In this document: positions 38,462 through 48,700 of the stretch, in pieces
How positions within the stretch are numbered: position 1 is the stretch's first letter
Layout of the letters: every line of letters starts with the position of its first letter
From: Planctomycetales bacterium
GTDB lineage: Bacteria > Planctomycetota > Phycisphaerae > SM23-33
NCBI GenBank assembly: GCA_030612725.1
Contig: JAUWNJ010000008.1
Location: 60,760-124,759 of the forward strand
Reading direction: 5' to 3'
DNA length: 64,000 bases
Position numbers and translations under genes: made by a program
The notes under the pieces: model-generated
Seen by the model: the letters and a program-made list of their open reading frames with translations, nothing else
Databases searched by the model: none
Told to the model about the DNA's origin: nothing

Positions 38462-40480
38462 TTACATTTGCTCGACAGTTTCGATGCCAAGCAGTTCCAG
38501 GCCTTTGCTGATAGTCCTGGCTGCGGCTTCACACAGCCCAAGCCGGCTTGAGCGCGTCGGTTCGTCGGATTTCAGAACCGGGCAGGACTCGTAAAACGTC
38601 GTAAATGCCCCCGCCAGGTCGAAAAGGTATCCGCAAAGCAAATGCGGCAGCGATTCGGCAGCCACGGTTTCGACCGTCTCGGCAAATTGCAACAGTTTCA
38701 CCGCCAATGCCCGCTCGGCAGGGTCTTCAAGAGTTACTTGAGCGGCGGACTTGCCCGCTCCCTGCCGGTCGCGGCTAGCTTGATGCTCATTCTTTCGGAA
38801 AATGCTGCGGATGCGGGCGTAAGCGTATTGCATATACGGGGCAGTGTTGCCGTCGAGGGCCAGCATCTTGTCCCACGAAAAGACGTAATCGCTGGAGCGG
38901 TTATGCGCCAGGTCGAAGTATTTGACGGCACCGATACCGATTTTCTTGGCGATATCGAGTTTCTGCTCGTCAGGCAGGTCGGGATTTTTGGAATTGACGA
39001 GTTCCAATGTCCGCCGTTCCGCCTCATCCAGCAGGTCCATCAATTTTACCGTCCCGCCCTCGCGCGTCTTGAAAGGCCGATTGTTCTTGCCCATCATCGT
39101 GCCGAATGGGACATGCTCCAGCGAAACGCCTTCGGGAACAAACCCCGCCGCCCGCGCTACGGCGAACACCTGCCTGAAATGCAGCGCCTGGCGCGAGTCG
39201 GTTACATAGAGGATGCGATTGGCGTGGAGTTCACCGACACGATAACGCATAGCCGCCAAGTCAGTCGTAGCATACAAATACCCGCCGTCGGATTTTCGCA
39301 CAATCACCGGCAGCGGCTCGTTGTCCTTATTCTTGAACTCATCCAGAAAGACGCACTGCGCGCCGTCGGATTCTTTCAGCAGACCCTTCTCTTTCAATGC
39401 CTCAACAACCTTCGGCAGATCGTCGTTATAAGCCGATTCGCCGCGAACATGCTTGCGCCTCAGTGTAACTCCAAGACGTTTGTAGAGGTTGTCACACGAG
39501 TCTATGGTAAGTTGTGTTGCGTATTGCCATGCCTTGAATTCCTGCTGGTTCTTGAAGTTGTCTCTCTCCTGAAGCATTGATGTTATGTGGCTTGACACTT
39601 TTGCCAATTCCACCGGTTCATGTTCGGGGGGAGAGACAATTGTCAAATCAGTGCCTTTAGCGAGAGACTCAACATGATTCACGAACTGATAGGCCGGTAG
39701 CAAATCTATCAGAGTAAGACTTTTATTCCTGACGACTTCCTTCAAATAAGGGTGGAATGCACTTTCTCCATCCCAGTCGTTATTTAAGTCTTCTTGGTGC
39801 TGGTTGCAAATGGGCAACAGTGCTTCTTTTCGCTTTGTGACGTCATCTTCCGCTGAAAGGGTTTTTAGTCTCTCATAATTTCGCTCGATATAATCGGGAT
39901 CATTACGCTTCCTCGCCATGCAGAGATGCCACATTCCGAGGATTACTTTTCCAAACTGCGTTCCCCAGTCGCCGACGTGGTTTTGGCGGATGACGGTGTG
40001 GCCCAGGAATTCGAGCACGCGGGCGAGGGTGTCGCCTATTATTGTGCTGCGGAGGTGTCCTACGTGCATTTCCTTGGCGAGGTTCGGGGCGGAATAATCG
40101 ACAACGACGGTTTGTTGCGAAGCCGCCGTTCGACTCCGCTCACGGCCCTGGGCAAGCGGGACGGAGAGATGCTCCTTGTCCGTAAGACTTTTGGAGACCT
40201 GTTGTTGGAGGAAATCGGTCTTGAGTGTGATGTTGATGAATCCCGGGCCTGCAACTTCGAGATTTTCAGCCAGGTCGGATAAATCCACAGCGGCGACGAT
40301 TTTTTCCGCCAATTCTCGCGGGTTTTTCTTGAGGCGTTTGGCGACGGACATTACACCGTTGGCCTGGTAGTCGCCGAATTGAGGCCTGGCCGACGGCGCG
40401 ACCATCGCCGGTGCGTCCTGCCCGACGGCATCGACCATCGCAGCAGAGAGTCGCTGCTCAAGTTCTCGTCTGATATTCAT
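38462..40480 (-). CDS. argS: Arginine--tRNA ligase, with enlarged insertion
   Basis: The 672-residue protein starts MNIRRELEQRLSAAMVDAVG. It has the N-terminal additional domain, then VDYSAPNLAKEMHVGHLRST with the HxGH (HVGH) motif, DWGTQFGKVILGMWHLCMAR, and the C-terminal DALR anticodon domain. Compared with typical ArgRS (about 560-600 residues) there is an enlarged stretch after the HVGH domain (residues about 190-310: NNDWDGESAFHPYLKEVVRN and later SHITSMLQERDNFKNQQEF). The KMSK loop is replaced by GTMMGKNNRPFKTREGGTV, as in many ArgRS. Confidence 0.93.
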   Translation of the reverse strand: MNIRRELEQRLSAAMVDAVGQDAPAMVAPSARPQFGDYQANGVMSVAKRLKKNPRELAEKIVAAVDLSDLAENLEVAGPGFINITLKTDFLQQQVSKSLTDKEHLSVPLAQGRERSRTAASQQTVVVDYSAPNLAKEMHVGHLRSTIIGDTLARVLEFLGHTVIRQNHVGDWGTQFGKVILGMWHLCMARKRNDPDYIERNYERLKTLSAEDDVTKRKEALLPICNQHQEDLNNDWDGESAFHPYLKEVVRNKSLTLIDLLPAYQFVNHVESLAKGTDLTIVSPPEHEPVELAKVSSHITSMLQERDNFKNQQEFKAWQYATQLTIDSCDNLYKRLGVTLRRKHVRGESAYNDDLPKVVEALKEKGLLKESDGAQCVFLDEFKNKDNEPLPVIVRKSDGGYLYATTDLAAMRYRVGELHANRILYVTDSRQALHFRQVFAVARAAGFVPEGVSLEHVPFGTMMGKNNRPFKTREGGTVKLMDLLDEAERRTLELVNSKNPDLPDEQKLDIAKKIGIGAVKYFDLAHNRSSDYVFSWDKMLALDGNTAPYMQYAYARIRSIFRKNEHQASRDRQGAGKSAAQVTLEDPAERALAVKLLQFAETVETVAAESLPHLLCGYLFDLAGAFTTFYESCPVLKSDEPTRSSRLGLCEAAARTISKGLELLGIETVEQM

Positions 40481-40516
40481 AAGTCCACAGATGACACAAA
40501 AGAAAAAGAAATAGTC

Positions 40517-40544
40517 CACGGATTACACAGATTACACGGATTAT
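40517..40544. repeat. Short tandem GATTACAC words
   Basis: The words CGGATTACAC, AGATTACAC and GGATTATA follow each other directly upstream of argS, between argS and rsfS. It is a short degenerate tandem array with a period of nine or ten, similar in style to the other word arrays. Confidence 0.6.
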
Positions 40545-40556
40545 AAAAAAGATATT

Positions 40557-40961
40557 TCAATCTGTTCTCTGCGTCCTCTTCGCCGCTGTGGCCCTCTTTT
40601 TCCATCGTACTTTTGGCGCGTCGCCCCAGATGAGTTCGAGGTCGTAGTATTGGCGGTGTTCTTCGTCGAAAATGTGCACGACGACGTCGAAGAAATCCAG
40701 CAGAACCCATTGGCCCGATTCAAGCCCAGCCACATGGAATGCCCGGTGTCCCGCCTTGGCGGCGGTGTCGGCGATTTCTTCGCCCACTGCCGACATCTGC
40801 CGGCCTGAGGTTCCTGTAAAAATTACGAAATAATCCGCCACCGGGCTGATGCCGCGAAGGTCCAGCACGACAATATCTTCGCCGTGTCGGTCGTGCGCGA
40901 TGCGAGCAGCCTGAATCGCCAACTGGCGAGTAGTAATCTTCCTGACCTTCGTTTTTGTCAT
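40557..40961 (-). CDS. rsfS: Ribosomal silencing factor RsfS
   Basis: The 134-residue protein contains IVVLDLRGISPVADYFVIFT, SGRQMSAVGEEIADTA, and ESGQWVLLDFFDVVVHIFDE followed by HRQYYDLELIWGDA, all hallmark RsfS/DUF143 blocks. RsfS binds uL14 on the large ribosomal subunit and blocks joining during starvation. The C-terminal tail is basic (KVRWKKRATAAKRTQRTD). Confidence 0.93.
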   Translation of the reverse strand: MTKTKVRKITTRQLAIQAARIAHDRHGEDIVVLDLRGISPVADYFVIFTGTSGRQMSAVGEEIADTAAKAGHRAFHVAGLESGQWVLLDFFDVVVHIFDEEHRQYYDLELIWGDAPKVRWKKRATAAKRTQRTD

Positions 40962-40990
40962 CGAATCAAGTCGGACCCGGTTTTTTCCTG

Positions 40991-41021
40991 GTCCCTAATC
41001 CCAAGTCCCTGGTCCCTGTCT
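40991..41021. repeat. 7-base-word array (AGTCCCT family)
   Basis: Words GTCCCTA, ATCCCAA, GTCCCTG and GTCCCTG are spaced seven bases apart and end in TCTT, just outside the 3' end of hppA. The same family occurs at 6716-6850 and 63871-63914. Confidence 0.75.
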
Positions 41022-43718
41022 TTACTGTATATGCAGCCATTCCGCGATCTGCGGGGCGAACTTTACGATAAGCCCGGCGAAGACGATCGAGACCATGCTC
41101 ATCAGTTTTATCAGGATGTTCAGGCTAGGCCCGGAGGTATCCTTGAACGGGTCGCCGACGGTATCGCCTGTAACGGTGGCTTTATGGTTTTCGGAACCTT
41201 TTCCGCCGAGTTTTCCGCTTTCGATGTATTTCTTGGCGTTATCCCACGCTCCGCCGGCGTTTGCCATGAAAATCGCCATTGCGAACCCGCAGGTAAGCCC
41301 GCCTGCCAGCAAACCCATCACACCGGCAACATTCAGCAGGAGCCCAACGCTTACCGGCACCGCCAGCGCCAGTAGCGACGGGATAATCATCGCCTTCTGA
41401 GCCCCGGTTGTGGATATATCGACGCAGCGGGCGTAGTCGGGCTTGCCCGTGCCGTCCATGATGCCGGGAATCTCGCGGAACTGCCTGCGGACTTCCTTGA
41501 CCATCTCGCCGGCTGCCTTGCCAACGGCCTTCATCGTCATCGCGCTGAACAGGAACACCAGCAGCACGCCGGCGAACATCCCGCACAGCACCTTCGGATT
41601 CATCAGGTTCACGCCGTAGAAGTCCATGTACTGGCGCAGAGAGGCTTTCCGGGCGGAAACGAGTTGGAGATCAGGTGTCATTGACGCCTCTGCAACAGGT
41701 GACAAAGATTCTAAATATTCTTTGCTGCCCGGCTTTATTATCTTTGTCTCGTCTACCACGTGAATAACGTTATTTTCGCCGGCGCTAGAAAGGACCACAC
41801 CAGAAACCAAGCCGGTTTTCAAGTCATCAGGTACTTCCGACCTTGCCATATACGCACTGAAGCACTCTTCCTTTGTGCCTTCTTTGGTCTTCATGGCGAA
41901 TTTGCGATGTCCCATGTAGTAGAGTCGTCCGACGCCGGCTTTGGCGTCTTTCTTGGCGTCGGGCACTTTGGCGACGATTGCTGTCATCGCTTCGCGGTTT
42001 TGCCCGACGCGGACCTCTTCGACGTAAGCAGCCAGCAGGGCAAGCGCCGTCAGGGCGGCCGATCCTATGGCGAAGCCTTTGCCTGTGGCGGCGGTTGTGT
42101 TTCCGAGCGAGTCCAGCGCGTCGGTGCGTTTTCGGACTTCCGGCGGTTGGTGAGTCATTTCGGCGTTTCCGCCGGCGTTATCGGCGATTGGGCCATAGGC
42201 GTCGGTCGCCAGAGTGATGCCGAGAGTCGCCAGCATACCGACTGCGGCGATTCCCACGCCGTAGAGTCCGAGCGACATGTTCTCGAACCCGCCGGCGAAT
42301 GAGTAGGCGGCCATAATCGCGACGATAATAGTCGCCAGTGACGCCCAGGTGCTCTTCATACCTTCAGCGATACCGGAGATAATGACGGTGGCATGTCCTG
42401 TTTCGGACTGTTCTGCAATGCTGCGAGTGGGGCGGTATTCGTAACTGGTGTAATACTCGGTGGCCTTTCCGATGATAATCCCCGCAACCAGGCCAGAGAC
42501 GATAGAACCCCAAATACCAAACCATGATACGCCGTCAATTCCGCCCAGCAAGACGTAGCAGACGCCCAGTGCGGCGGCGATGATCAGGATACTGGACCCG
42601 TTGACGCCTCGGCCCAGAGCGCCCATGAGTTGCTTCATGGACGCGCCTTCTTTGGTGCGGACCATAAAAATACCGATAATCGACAGAAGGATACCGACAC
42701 CGGCCAGGACCATCGGAAGCGCCAGCAGTCGAACCTGCTCGGACAGGACGAGGTCGAGTCTGGAGGCCGCTGCTACGCCCAGTGCGGCGGTCGCCAGGAT
42801 CGAGCCGCAGTAACTCTCGTAGAGGTCGGCTCCCATACCGGCTACGTCGCCGACGTTGTCGCCGACGTTATCGGCGATTGTTGCGGGGTTTCGCGGATCG
42901 TCTTCGGGGATGCCGGCTTCGACTTTTCCGACGAGGTCGGCTCCGACGTCGGCAGCCTTTGTGAAGATACCGCCGCCGACGCGGGCGAACAGCGCCTGCG
43001 AACTAGCGCCCATCCCGAACGTCAGCATGACGACCGTAACCTCGACCAGGCTCATGTCAAAGTGTCCCCAGCCCATCGCACCGTACAGCCAGGGCGCAAA
43101 TCTGGTGAGCAGCAGGAACCACATTGCGATGTCCAGCAGGCCGAAACCGACGACGACCAGACCCATGACGGCACCGGCACGAAAGGCGACAATCAGACCT
43201 CGGTTGAGGCTTTCCTTTGCGCCTTGTGCTGTGCGGTTCGACGCCATAGTGGCTGTTTTCATACCGAGGAACCCGCACAGGCCGCTGAAGAACCCGCCGG
43301 TCAGGAACGCAACGAATACAATCTGATGCTGTGCGCCAATCCGCCCCATGATGTACAACAGTATCGAGACCACGACGAAGAATATGGCTACGACCTTATA
43401 CTGTCGGCGCAGGTAAGCGTATGCGCCTTGTGTAACGTGGGCGGCGATTTCCTTCATCTTTTCGTCGCCTTCGTTGGCGGCTTTGACCTGGCGATAGAAA
43501 ATCCAGGCGAAAAGCAGTGCGAGAACCGATCCGACCGGCGCAATCCACCACAGCAGTATCGGATGCCAGTATGAGAAGTCCAGCAGGTCGCCGGTCGCAT
43601 CCGTATTCCCGCCGTCTGTTCCCGCCATTGCGGGTCCGGCCAATACCAGCAGAACAATTCCGGCAGCCAGTACGGGCAACAAAACTCGCCAGTTAGTCGA
43701 TTTGGTTTTTTCGATCAC
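41022..43718 (-). CDS. hppA: Membrane pyrophosphatase with enlarged loop
   Basis: The 898-residue protein has about 16 membrane helices. The catalytic blocks are [40 protein letters not shown] and [36 protein letters not shown] has Ala where K+-independent enzymes have Lys, so it is probably K+-dependent; the Glu in LYESY and the K+ type fit Na+-pumping or Na+/H+ members. Residues about 565-700 form a hydrophilic insertion ([20 protein letters not shown], then [20 protein letters not shown]) where the family normally has a short loop. The N-terminal 40 residues resemble a signal anchor. It hydrolyses PPi to pump ions. Confidence 0.93.
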   Translation of the reverse strand: MIEKTKSTNWRVLLPVLAAGIVLLVLAGPAMAGTDGGNTDATGDLLDFSYWHPILLWWIAPVGSVLALLFAWIFYRQVKAANEGDEKMKEIAAHVTQGAYAYLRRQYKVVAIFFVVVSILLYIMGRIGAQHQIVFVAFLTGGFFSGLCGFLGMKTATMASNRTAQGAKESLNRGLIVAFRAGAVMGLVVVGFGLLDIAMWFLLLTRFAPWLYGAMGWGHFDMSLVEVTVVMLTFGMGASSQALFARVGGGIFTKAADVGADLVGKVEAGIPEDDPRNPATIADNVGDNVGDVAGMGADLYESYCGSILATAALGVAAASRLDLVLSEQVRLLALPMVLAGVGILLSIIGIFMVRTKEGASMKQLMGALGRGVNGSSILIIAAALGVCYVLLGGIDGVSWFGIWGSIVSGLVAGIIIGKATEYYTSYEYRPTRSIAEQSETGHATVIISGIAEGMKSTWASLATIIVAIMAAYSFAGGFENMSLGLYGVGIAAVGMLATLGITLATDAYGPIADNAGGNAEMTHQPPEVRKRTDALDSLGNTTAATGKGFAIGSAALTALALLAAYVEEVRVGQNREAMTAIVAKVPDAKKDAKAGVGRLYYMGHRKFAMKTKEGTKEECFSAYMARSEVPDDLKTGLVSGVVLSSAGENNVIHVVDETKIIKPGSKEYLESLSPVAEASMTPDLQLVSARKASLRQYMDFYGVNLMNPKVLCGMFAGVLLVFLFSAMTMKAVGKAAGEMVKEVRRQFREIPGIMDGTGKPDYARCVDISTTGAQKAMIIPSLLALAVPVSVGLLLNVAGVMGLLAGGLTCGFAMAIFMANAGGAWDNAKKYIESGKLGGKGSENHKATVTGDTVGDPFKDTSGPSLNILIKLMSMVSIVFAGLIVKFAPQIAEWLHIQ

Positions 43719-43912
43719 AGCATTGCTCCTTGAAAAGGTTTTTTAGTTTTTAGCGGAGGGTATATGCAGCAGACGCCAGGCTGAACCGAAAGAGGCTCGC
43801 TTGGCGAAAAGACGGATTTAAATTCCCATCGATTCCGAGATTTGGTAATCGCGGAAGAGGCGGAATCTCGCCTGTAGGAAAGTGGTAGGCGGTTTGGCGA
43901 GTGGAGCAATGG

Positions 43913-44092
43913 TTAGCTCTCCATTGGGCGCTTGGCATTTCTGCGAATGCGCCGGCGTCGTCGCTCCGAAGGCTTCTCGTAGTAACTGTTACGCTTGATG
44001 TCCCGAATGAGACCCTCTTTTTCACACATCTTCTTGAATCGGCGAAGCATCTGCTGGACCGACTCGTTACCTCTAGCCCTGACTTTAATCAT
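43913..44092 (-). CDS. rpsU: Ribosomal protein bS21
   Basis: The 59-residue frame begins MIKVRARGNESVQQMLRRFK and ends with an Arg-rich tail (SERRRRRIRRNAKRPMES). It matches bS21 in length, in the 'VQQMLRRFKKMCEKEG' helix and in the basic C-terminus. It is in a gap of about 490 bases between hppA and the STAS gene. bS21 aids mRNA binding by the 30S subunit. Confidence 0.92.
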   Translation of the reverse strand: MIKVRARGNESVQQMLRRFKKMCEKEGLIRDIKRNSYYEKPSERRRRRIRRNAKRPMES

Positions 44093-44206
44093 ACTGTTAT
44101 CACGGTTCCTTTCTTGTTTTTCAATTTTCCCGTTAGGGTTCGGCGGATTATATCGGCGTACCCGCGCCTTTGCAAGTGAAAATCACGCATCCGGCAAAGC
44201 GATTAA

Positions 44207-44554
44207 TCAGGCGTCTTCCGGCCCGTTTGCTATCTGAATAGCAGTCAGGGCGGTGGCGGGGTCGTCGGTGAACTCGAATACCTTGTCCAGACCCGTTATA
44301 CCAAAGACGCTGCGGACACGATCGCTCACGCTGCAGAGAATAAGCCTGCATTTGCCCGCGAGAACCAACTTTCGCAGACGGAGCAGCGCCGAGAGATTCG
44401 ATGAGTTCAGGTGGCTTACTGCGGCGAGGTTTATCGCTACGCCGGCGCATTGGGACTTCAGCATGTCCGCCAACTCTGTCATCTCGTCGGTGAATTGCGG
44501 ATCGTCGGTCAATTCCGCAACGATGATATTGTTGGACCAGTTTTGGATTGTCAT
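44207..44554 (-). CDS. STAS-domain anti-sigma-factor antagonist
   Basis: The 115-residue protein starts MTIQNWSNNIIVAELTDDPQ. Its signature SHLNSSNLSALLRLRKLVLA places a Ser in the phosphorylation loop (SSNLSAL), as in SpoIIAA/RsbV-type antagonists. The rest has the alternating strand/helix pattern of the STAS fold. It lies alone with no anti-sigma kinase adjacent. It would act by partner switching, controlling a sigma factor or a signalling phosphatase. Confidence 0.85.
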   Translation of the reverse strand: MTIQNWSNNIIVAELTDDPQFTDEMTELADMLKSQCAGVAINLAAVSHLNSSNLSALLRLRKLVLAGKCRLILCSVSDRVRSVFGITGLDKVFEFTDDPATALTAIQIANGPEDA

Positions 44555-44685
44555 AGGCTTCCGTTCCCTTTCAAATTCACAGGTTCATCATAACCTGCGA
44601 ATTCCCAATTTTCAACCTGTCCCTATGGGATTTTCAATTTTCAATTAACCGGAGCAGCCACCGGAGATTCTTCCAATTGGAAATT

Positions 44686-45654
44686 CTATCTGCATCTTAC
44701 CAGTAGCGGTTTGTCGATCTGCTCGGCTGTGATTGCCTTGTCGATGTCTTTCAGGAAGCGTTTCCCGTCGGTGTAATAACCGGCAGTGGGTTTCAGGTCG
44801 GCGATGCGCTCGGACCACCAGTTATTCAGCAATTCCATAAACAGTTCACGAAGGTATTTGCTGACCATACTGGCCAGTGCGACCGGTAGCGAATCGCTTT
44901 CAGCCTTTGTGCAAAAGCAGATTTCCGCGCTGCGATTTCCGTTGCGGACGATATAAGTACTGCATCGCTCGGATTCTTCGACGATTTTTATATGCGCTCC
45001 GTCGAATATTTGCTGCAAAGGCCTAATGTATCGCGTGCGTCCGCCTTGCCGATCGACGACGATGCGGGTCGGCTCGGCGCCTCCGGCATAGGTCCGAAAA
45101 ACGTAGTCCAGAAGGCGGGCGGTTATTCCGAATGAAGTTACCGCCTTGTTGCGAGTGGTGTGGATGAGGCGATTGTATTGCCCGACGAATACGGACTCAG
45201 CCTTGACGGATTCAAGGGTTATTCCTCGACGGGTCATGGCCTGGGTAACGCCTCGGGCGCGCAGCGACAGGTCTTCAGCCCCAGCCTGGCGTGGCAGGGA
45301 CGGGTCGGCATTGGCGTACCAGCGATACCCCTGCATCATGTCGCCGGCCGACGGAGCGAGACGACTGAGAAGTTCACGGAGCGAGCCGGGAAGCGGTCCG
45401 GTTTGGGCGAGCATTCCAAGCACGCCTCGCTCGATATGCACCAGACCCGCGCTGCGAACTTGCATTGCCTTGGAATCAGCCACCGGAAGGGCGGGTGAGC
45501 GAGCAAAACCTTTCTTCGCCACCGTACCGGACAGCATGCTCCAGAAGCACTCATCGGCTGAATGGTCAGGAACGCGAAAAACGCTCGCCGACACAACCAG
45601 TGGCCCGAGTATCGGTCCCAGACCGGCTTCATCTATTCCTGCTATAATCGCCAT
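44686..45654 (-). CDS. Ribonuclease HII-like protein with altered GRG motif
   Basis: The 322-residue protein starts MAIIAGIDEAGLGPILGPLV, matching the RNase HII start GIDEAGRGP-xGPLV and keeping the Asp-Glu pair. The Arg of GRG, which reads the RNA-DNA junction, is replaced by Leu. IVVDRQGGRTRYIRPLQQIF and AESDSLPVALASMVSKYLRE supply further acidic residues of the family core. It is about 100 residues longer than standard HII. The substrate may be altered; it could be a planctomycete-type RNase H2 relative rather than the housekeeping enzyme. Confidence 0.8.
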   Translation of the reverse strand: MAIIAGIDEAGLGPILGPLVVSASVFRVPDHSADECFWSMLSGTVAKKGFARSPALPVADSKAMQVRSAGLVHIERGVLGMLAQTGPLPGSLRELLSRLAPSAGDMMQGYRWYANADPSLPRQAGAEDLSLRARGVTQAMTRRGITLESVKAESVFVGQYNRLIHTTRNKAVTSFGITARLLDYVFRTYAGGAEPTRIVVDRQGGRTRYIRPLQQIFDGAHIKIVEESERCSTYIVRNGNRSAEICFCTKAESDSLPVALASMVSKYLRELFMELLNNWWSERIADLKPTAGYYTDGKRFLKDIDKAITAEQIDKPLLVRCR

Positions 45655-45723
45655 TGATGGTGGGATTATAAGACGCCTTGCCGTAACAGGGAAGGGCCGG
45701 CGTTATCGACGGACGACACGCTG

Positions 45724-48700
45724 TTACGATTTTCGCCTGCGTCTGAGCAGAACAGTCCCAGCCGAGACCAGCAGGAGGAGCGTCGTCGGTTCGGGAATAG
45801 TGCTTTCCGTCGCGCCATAGTTGGCTGCAAGGACGCCCAGGTCGGCTACGTCCACGGCGCCGTCGCCGGTGAAATCACCTCCCGTCCAGACCATTCCCGC
45901 CGTCTGTCCGTAATCGCCGGCAAGGACACCCAGGTCGCCGACATTGACATCGCCATCCAGGTTGGCGTCGCCGGGAAGGGCTGCGACGACCAAGACGTTA
46001 TCGGCGTTATAAACGACCGCCAGATACTTCTTCGGAAAAGCAGCCACTCCCTTGATCCAGTCGAATATGCCGATAACGGACCCGGCTGTGAGTATCTCGA
46101 ACTTGTCGTAGTAATCCGGTTCGTAGCCCCCAATCAGCGGCAGACGCAATCCGCCCGCCAGGGTTGCCGAGCCGGTTACGTTCACCTGGTCGTGATCAAC
46201 GCCGGGAACCAGCCCGCCGATCTCGATGGTCAGTGTTCCGATTGACTGTTGCGCGTAGTCGCCGCCGATGGTGAACGTCCCTGCCGAGGCGCCCGGCTTG
46301 AAGTGGCCATAGTTGGTAACATCTACGCCTACGCTTCCATTTCCATCCAACGTTGAACCGGAATCGATAACCAGATTACCCGAACCCGTAACCGTAGCGC
46401 CGGGATTGACTGTAAGCGACCCGTCAATGTGAAGGTCGGCGTTCAGCGTCGTCGTGCTGCCGGAATAGAACACCGAAGCGGACTGAAGTGTGGAAGGAGC
46501 GGTGTCGATGAGCAGCGTACCGGATGATGCATTGGTAAATGCCGGCGCGACGTACGTCCCGCCCCGGAGGTTTACCAGACCACTGTTTGCCAGCCCGTAG
46601 TTATCCATGCGGAACTCTCTGCCCGAACCTACGTAGATCTGGCCGTCGAAACTGAACAGGCCGCCCGGATTTCCCATCACGTGCATATCGCCGGACATTG
46701 CTTCGAGAACGCCGGTTTCCGAAGATCCGTCGAGGTCCGGGAAAACCGTCGTGTCGATTATCAGTGTTCCGCCCTGGGCCGACAAGTTGCCGTTGTTGTT
46801 AAGGTCGTCTGCGGCGATTGTCCCGTATCCGATGATCGACGACTCGACAATAATCTCACTACCTGTAACCTGCCCGCCGTAAAGGTTCATCGATCCTTCC
46901 AGCGTCCAGGCGCCCGGCGTGTTGACCGCAAGTGTCGCGCCGCTGTGGATATTGACCGTGCCGTTATATTTGCCGCCCGGCGTGTATTCGATCTCATTGA
47001 CATTGAGTGTGAACGTAACGCCGGAGTTGATGGTTGTCGTCGAGTTTTCGGAACCGCCGTCCCAGTCGAACATAGCCACGCCGATTGTAGTATCTGTTTG
47101 GATCACCGCGTCGCCGTTCTGTCTGATAAATCCGTCGCCGGTGAAAGTGCCGCCTCGGTAGGTCGTCGGGCCGTAGAGGTTGATGTATTCACCGCTTGCC
47201 AGATTCACCACCGCTGTCGATTCAAATATAGTGTCGCCAAAGAACGCCACGGAGGGCGAGACTGTAACTGTTCCTTCGACGGTAACCGGCGCATAAACGT
47301 GCGGGTAACTTGTGAAGTTCATTGTCCCGCCGGAGGCGAGTGTCATTCTCGCTCCGTCCAGCACATTCGCAGATCCGGCCAGGTTTATCGTACCGGCCAT
47401 GGTCCACGGCGAGTTGACTACGAGATGTCCGTTGTTGTTGACGGTTACGACGCCGTCGTGTGCGTCAAGGATTGCCGAATTAATCGTGAACGTTGCGCCG
47501 GAATTGACGGTCGTTACGGTGTCGTCCCACCAGCCGTCCCAGTCATATGTGGCTGTGTCGATGGTCGTATTGGCGGCGACTGTCGCGTTACCGGTCTGCG
47601 ACAAGGTACCTGCGCCTGTGTGGGTGCCGCCCTGATAAGTCGTATGTCCAATAAGATAAAGTGTGGACCCGTAGGCTACGTTCGTTCTGGCGGTGGACTC
47701 GAACGTAACATCGCAGTTTATGTAGGCCATTGTGCCGGTAACGTTAATGCCTTCACCGAGGGCTACCGAATCGCGGACGATCATGTCCTGTCCGCTGACT
47801 TGCGGCGTCCCGCCGCTGGTGGTGTAGTTGAGGTTCATCGTCCCTTCCATCGCCCAGGGGGCGACGGTGTTGACGGTGAGCGTTCCGCTGTTGATGTTGA
47901 CCGTCCCGTCGAAGCCGTCGGTACCCAAGTCTATCTTGTCGGAGTTGATTGTGAACGGAACACTGGAATTGACGGTTGTTTCGCTGCTTCCGGCACCGTC
48001 CCAGTCGTAAATGGTTGTACCGATTGTTGTGTTGTTGGCGATGGTTGCATCACCGTACTGCGCCAACGTACCGGCACCGGTATAGGTATTACTGCTGCCG
48101 TTGTAGGTGGTATCACCGTTCAGCCGGAGTGCGGCGCCGCCGGCGACGCTCACGACCGTGCCCGGATCGAACACCACGTCGGCTGATATTTTGCCTACGC
48201 CGGAATTGACGTTGATAGTATCGTTGACCGTTACCGTAGTGCCGCTGAGCGTACCCGTACCGCTTCCGGCGTTGAAGTTGAGCGTCCCGCTGTGCGTCCA
48301 TGCCTGTGTGAAATCGACGCTGTTACCCTCGCCGATGGTCATCGTACCGTCGAAGGGGTAGGTCAACGGCCCGTCAATAATCAGGCTGCTTGTGCCGGTT
48401 GTAACATCGATAATGCTGCTGCTGCTGCCCAGGTCGAGTTTGCCTGTACCGGACATCTGAAGCGTCAGGGATGCGGTGGGGTGGTCGGTCCGCAGCGTTC
48501 CGCTCAAAGCCAGCGCCTGCACATCGCTGCTGTTGAAATCGATTGTACCGTAGCCGGTAATGTAACTGGACGAGGTCACGACTAGTTGGTTGTCGATCTG
48601 GGCGAGTCCGCCGTTCATGTTCAACTCGGCCCCGCCGTAGATATTCAGATAGTTCGTGTCGAAATCGTTGATAGCGGCGCCGCTGCCGACGTAAAGCATC

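Noticed and set aside
46681..48186. A 501-codon plus-strand frame over the large adhesin gene
   Set aside because: It is a mirror of the repetitive adhesin sequence; the minus-strand protein has signal peptide, repeats and PEP-CTERM tail.
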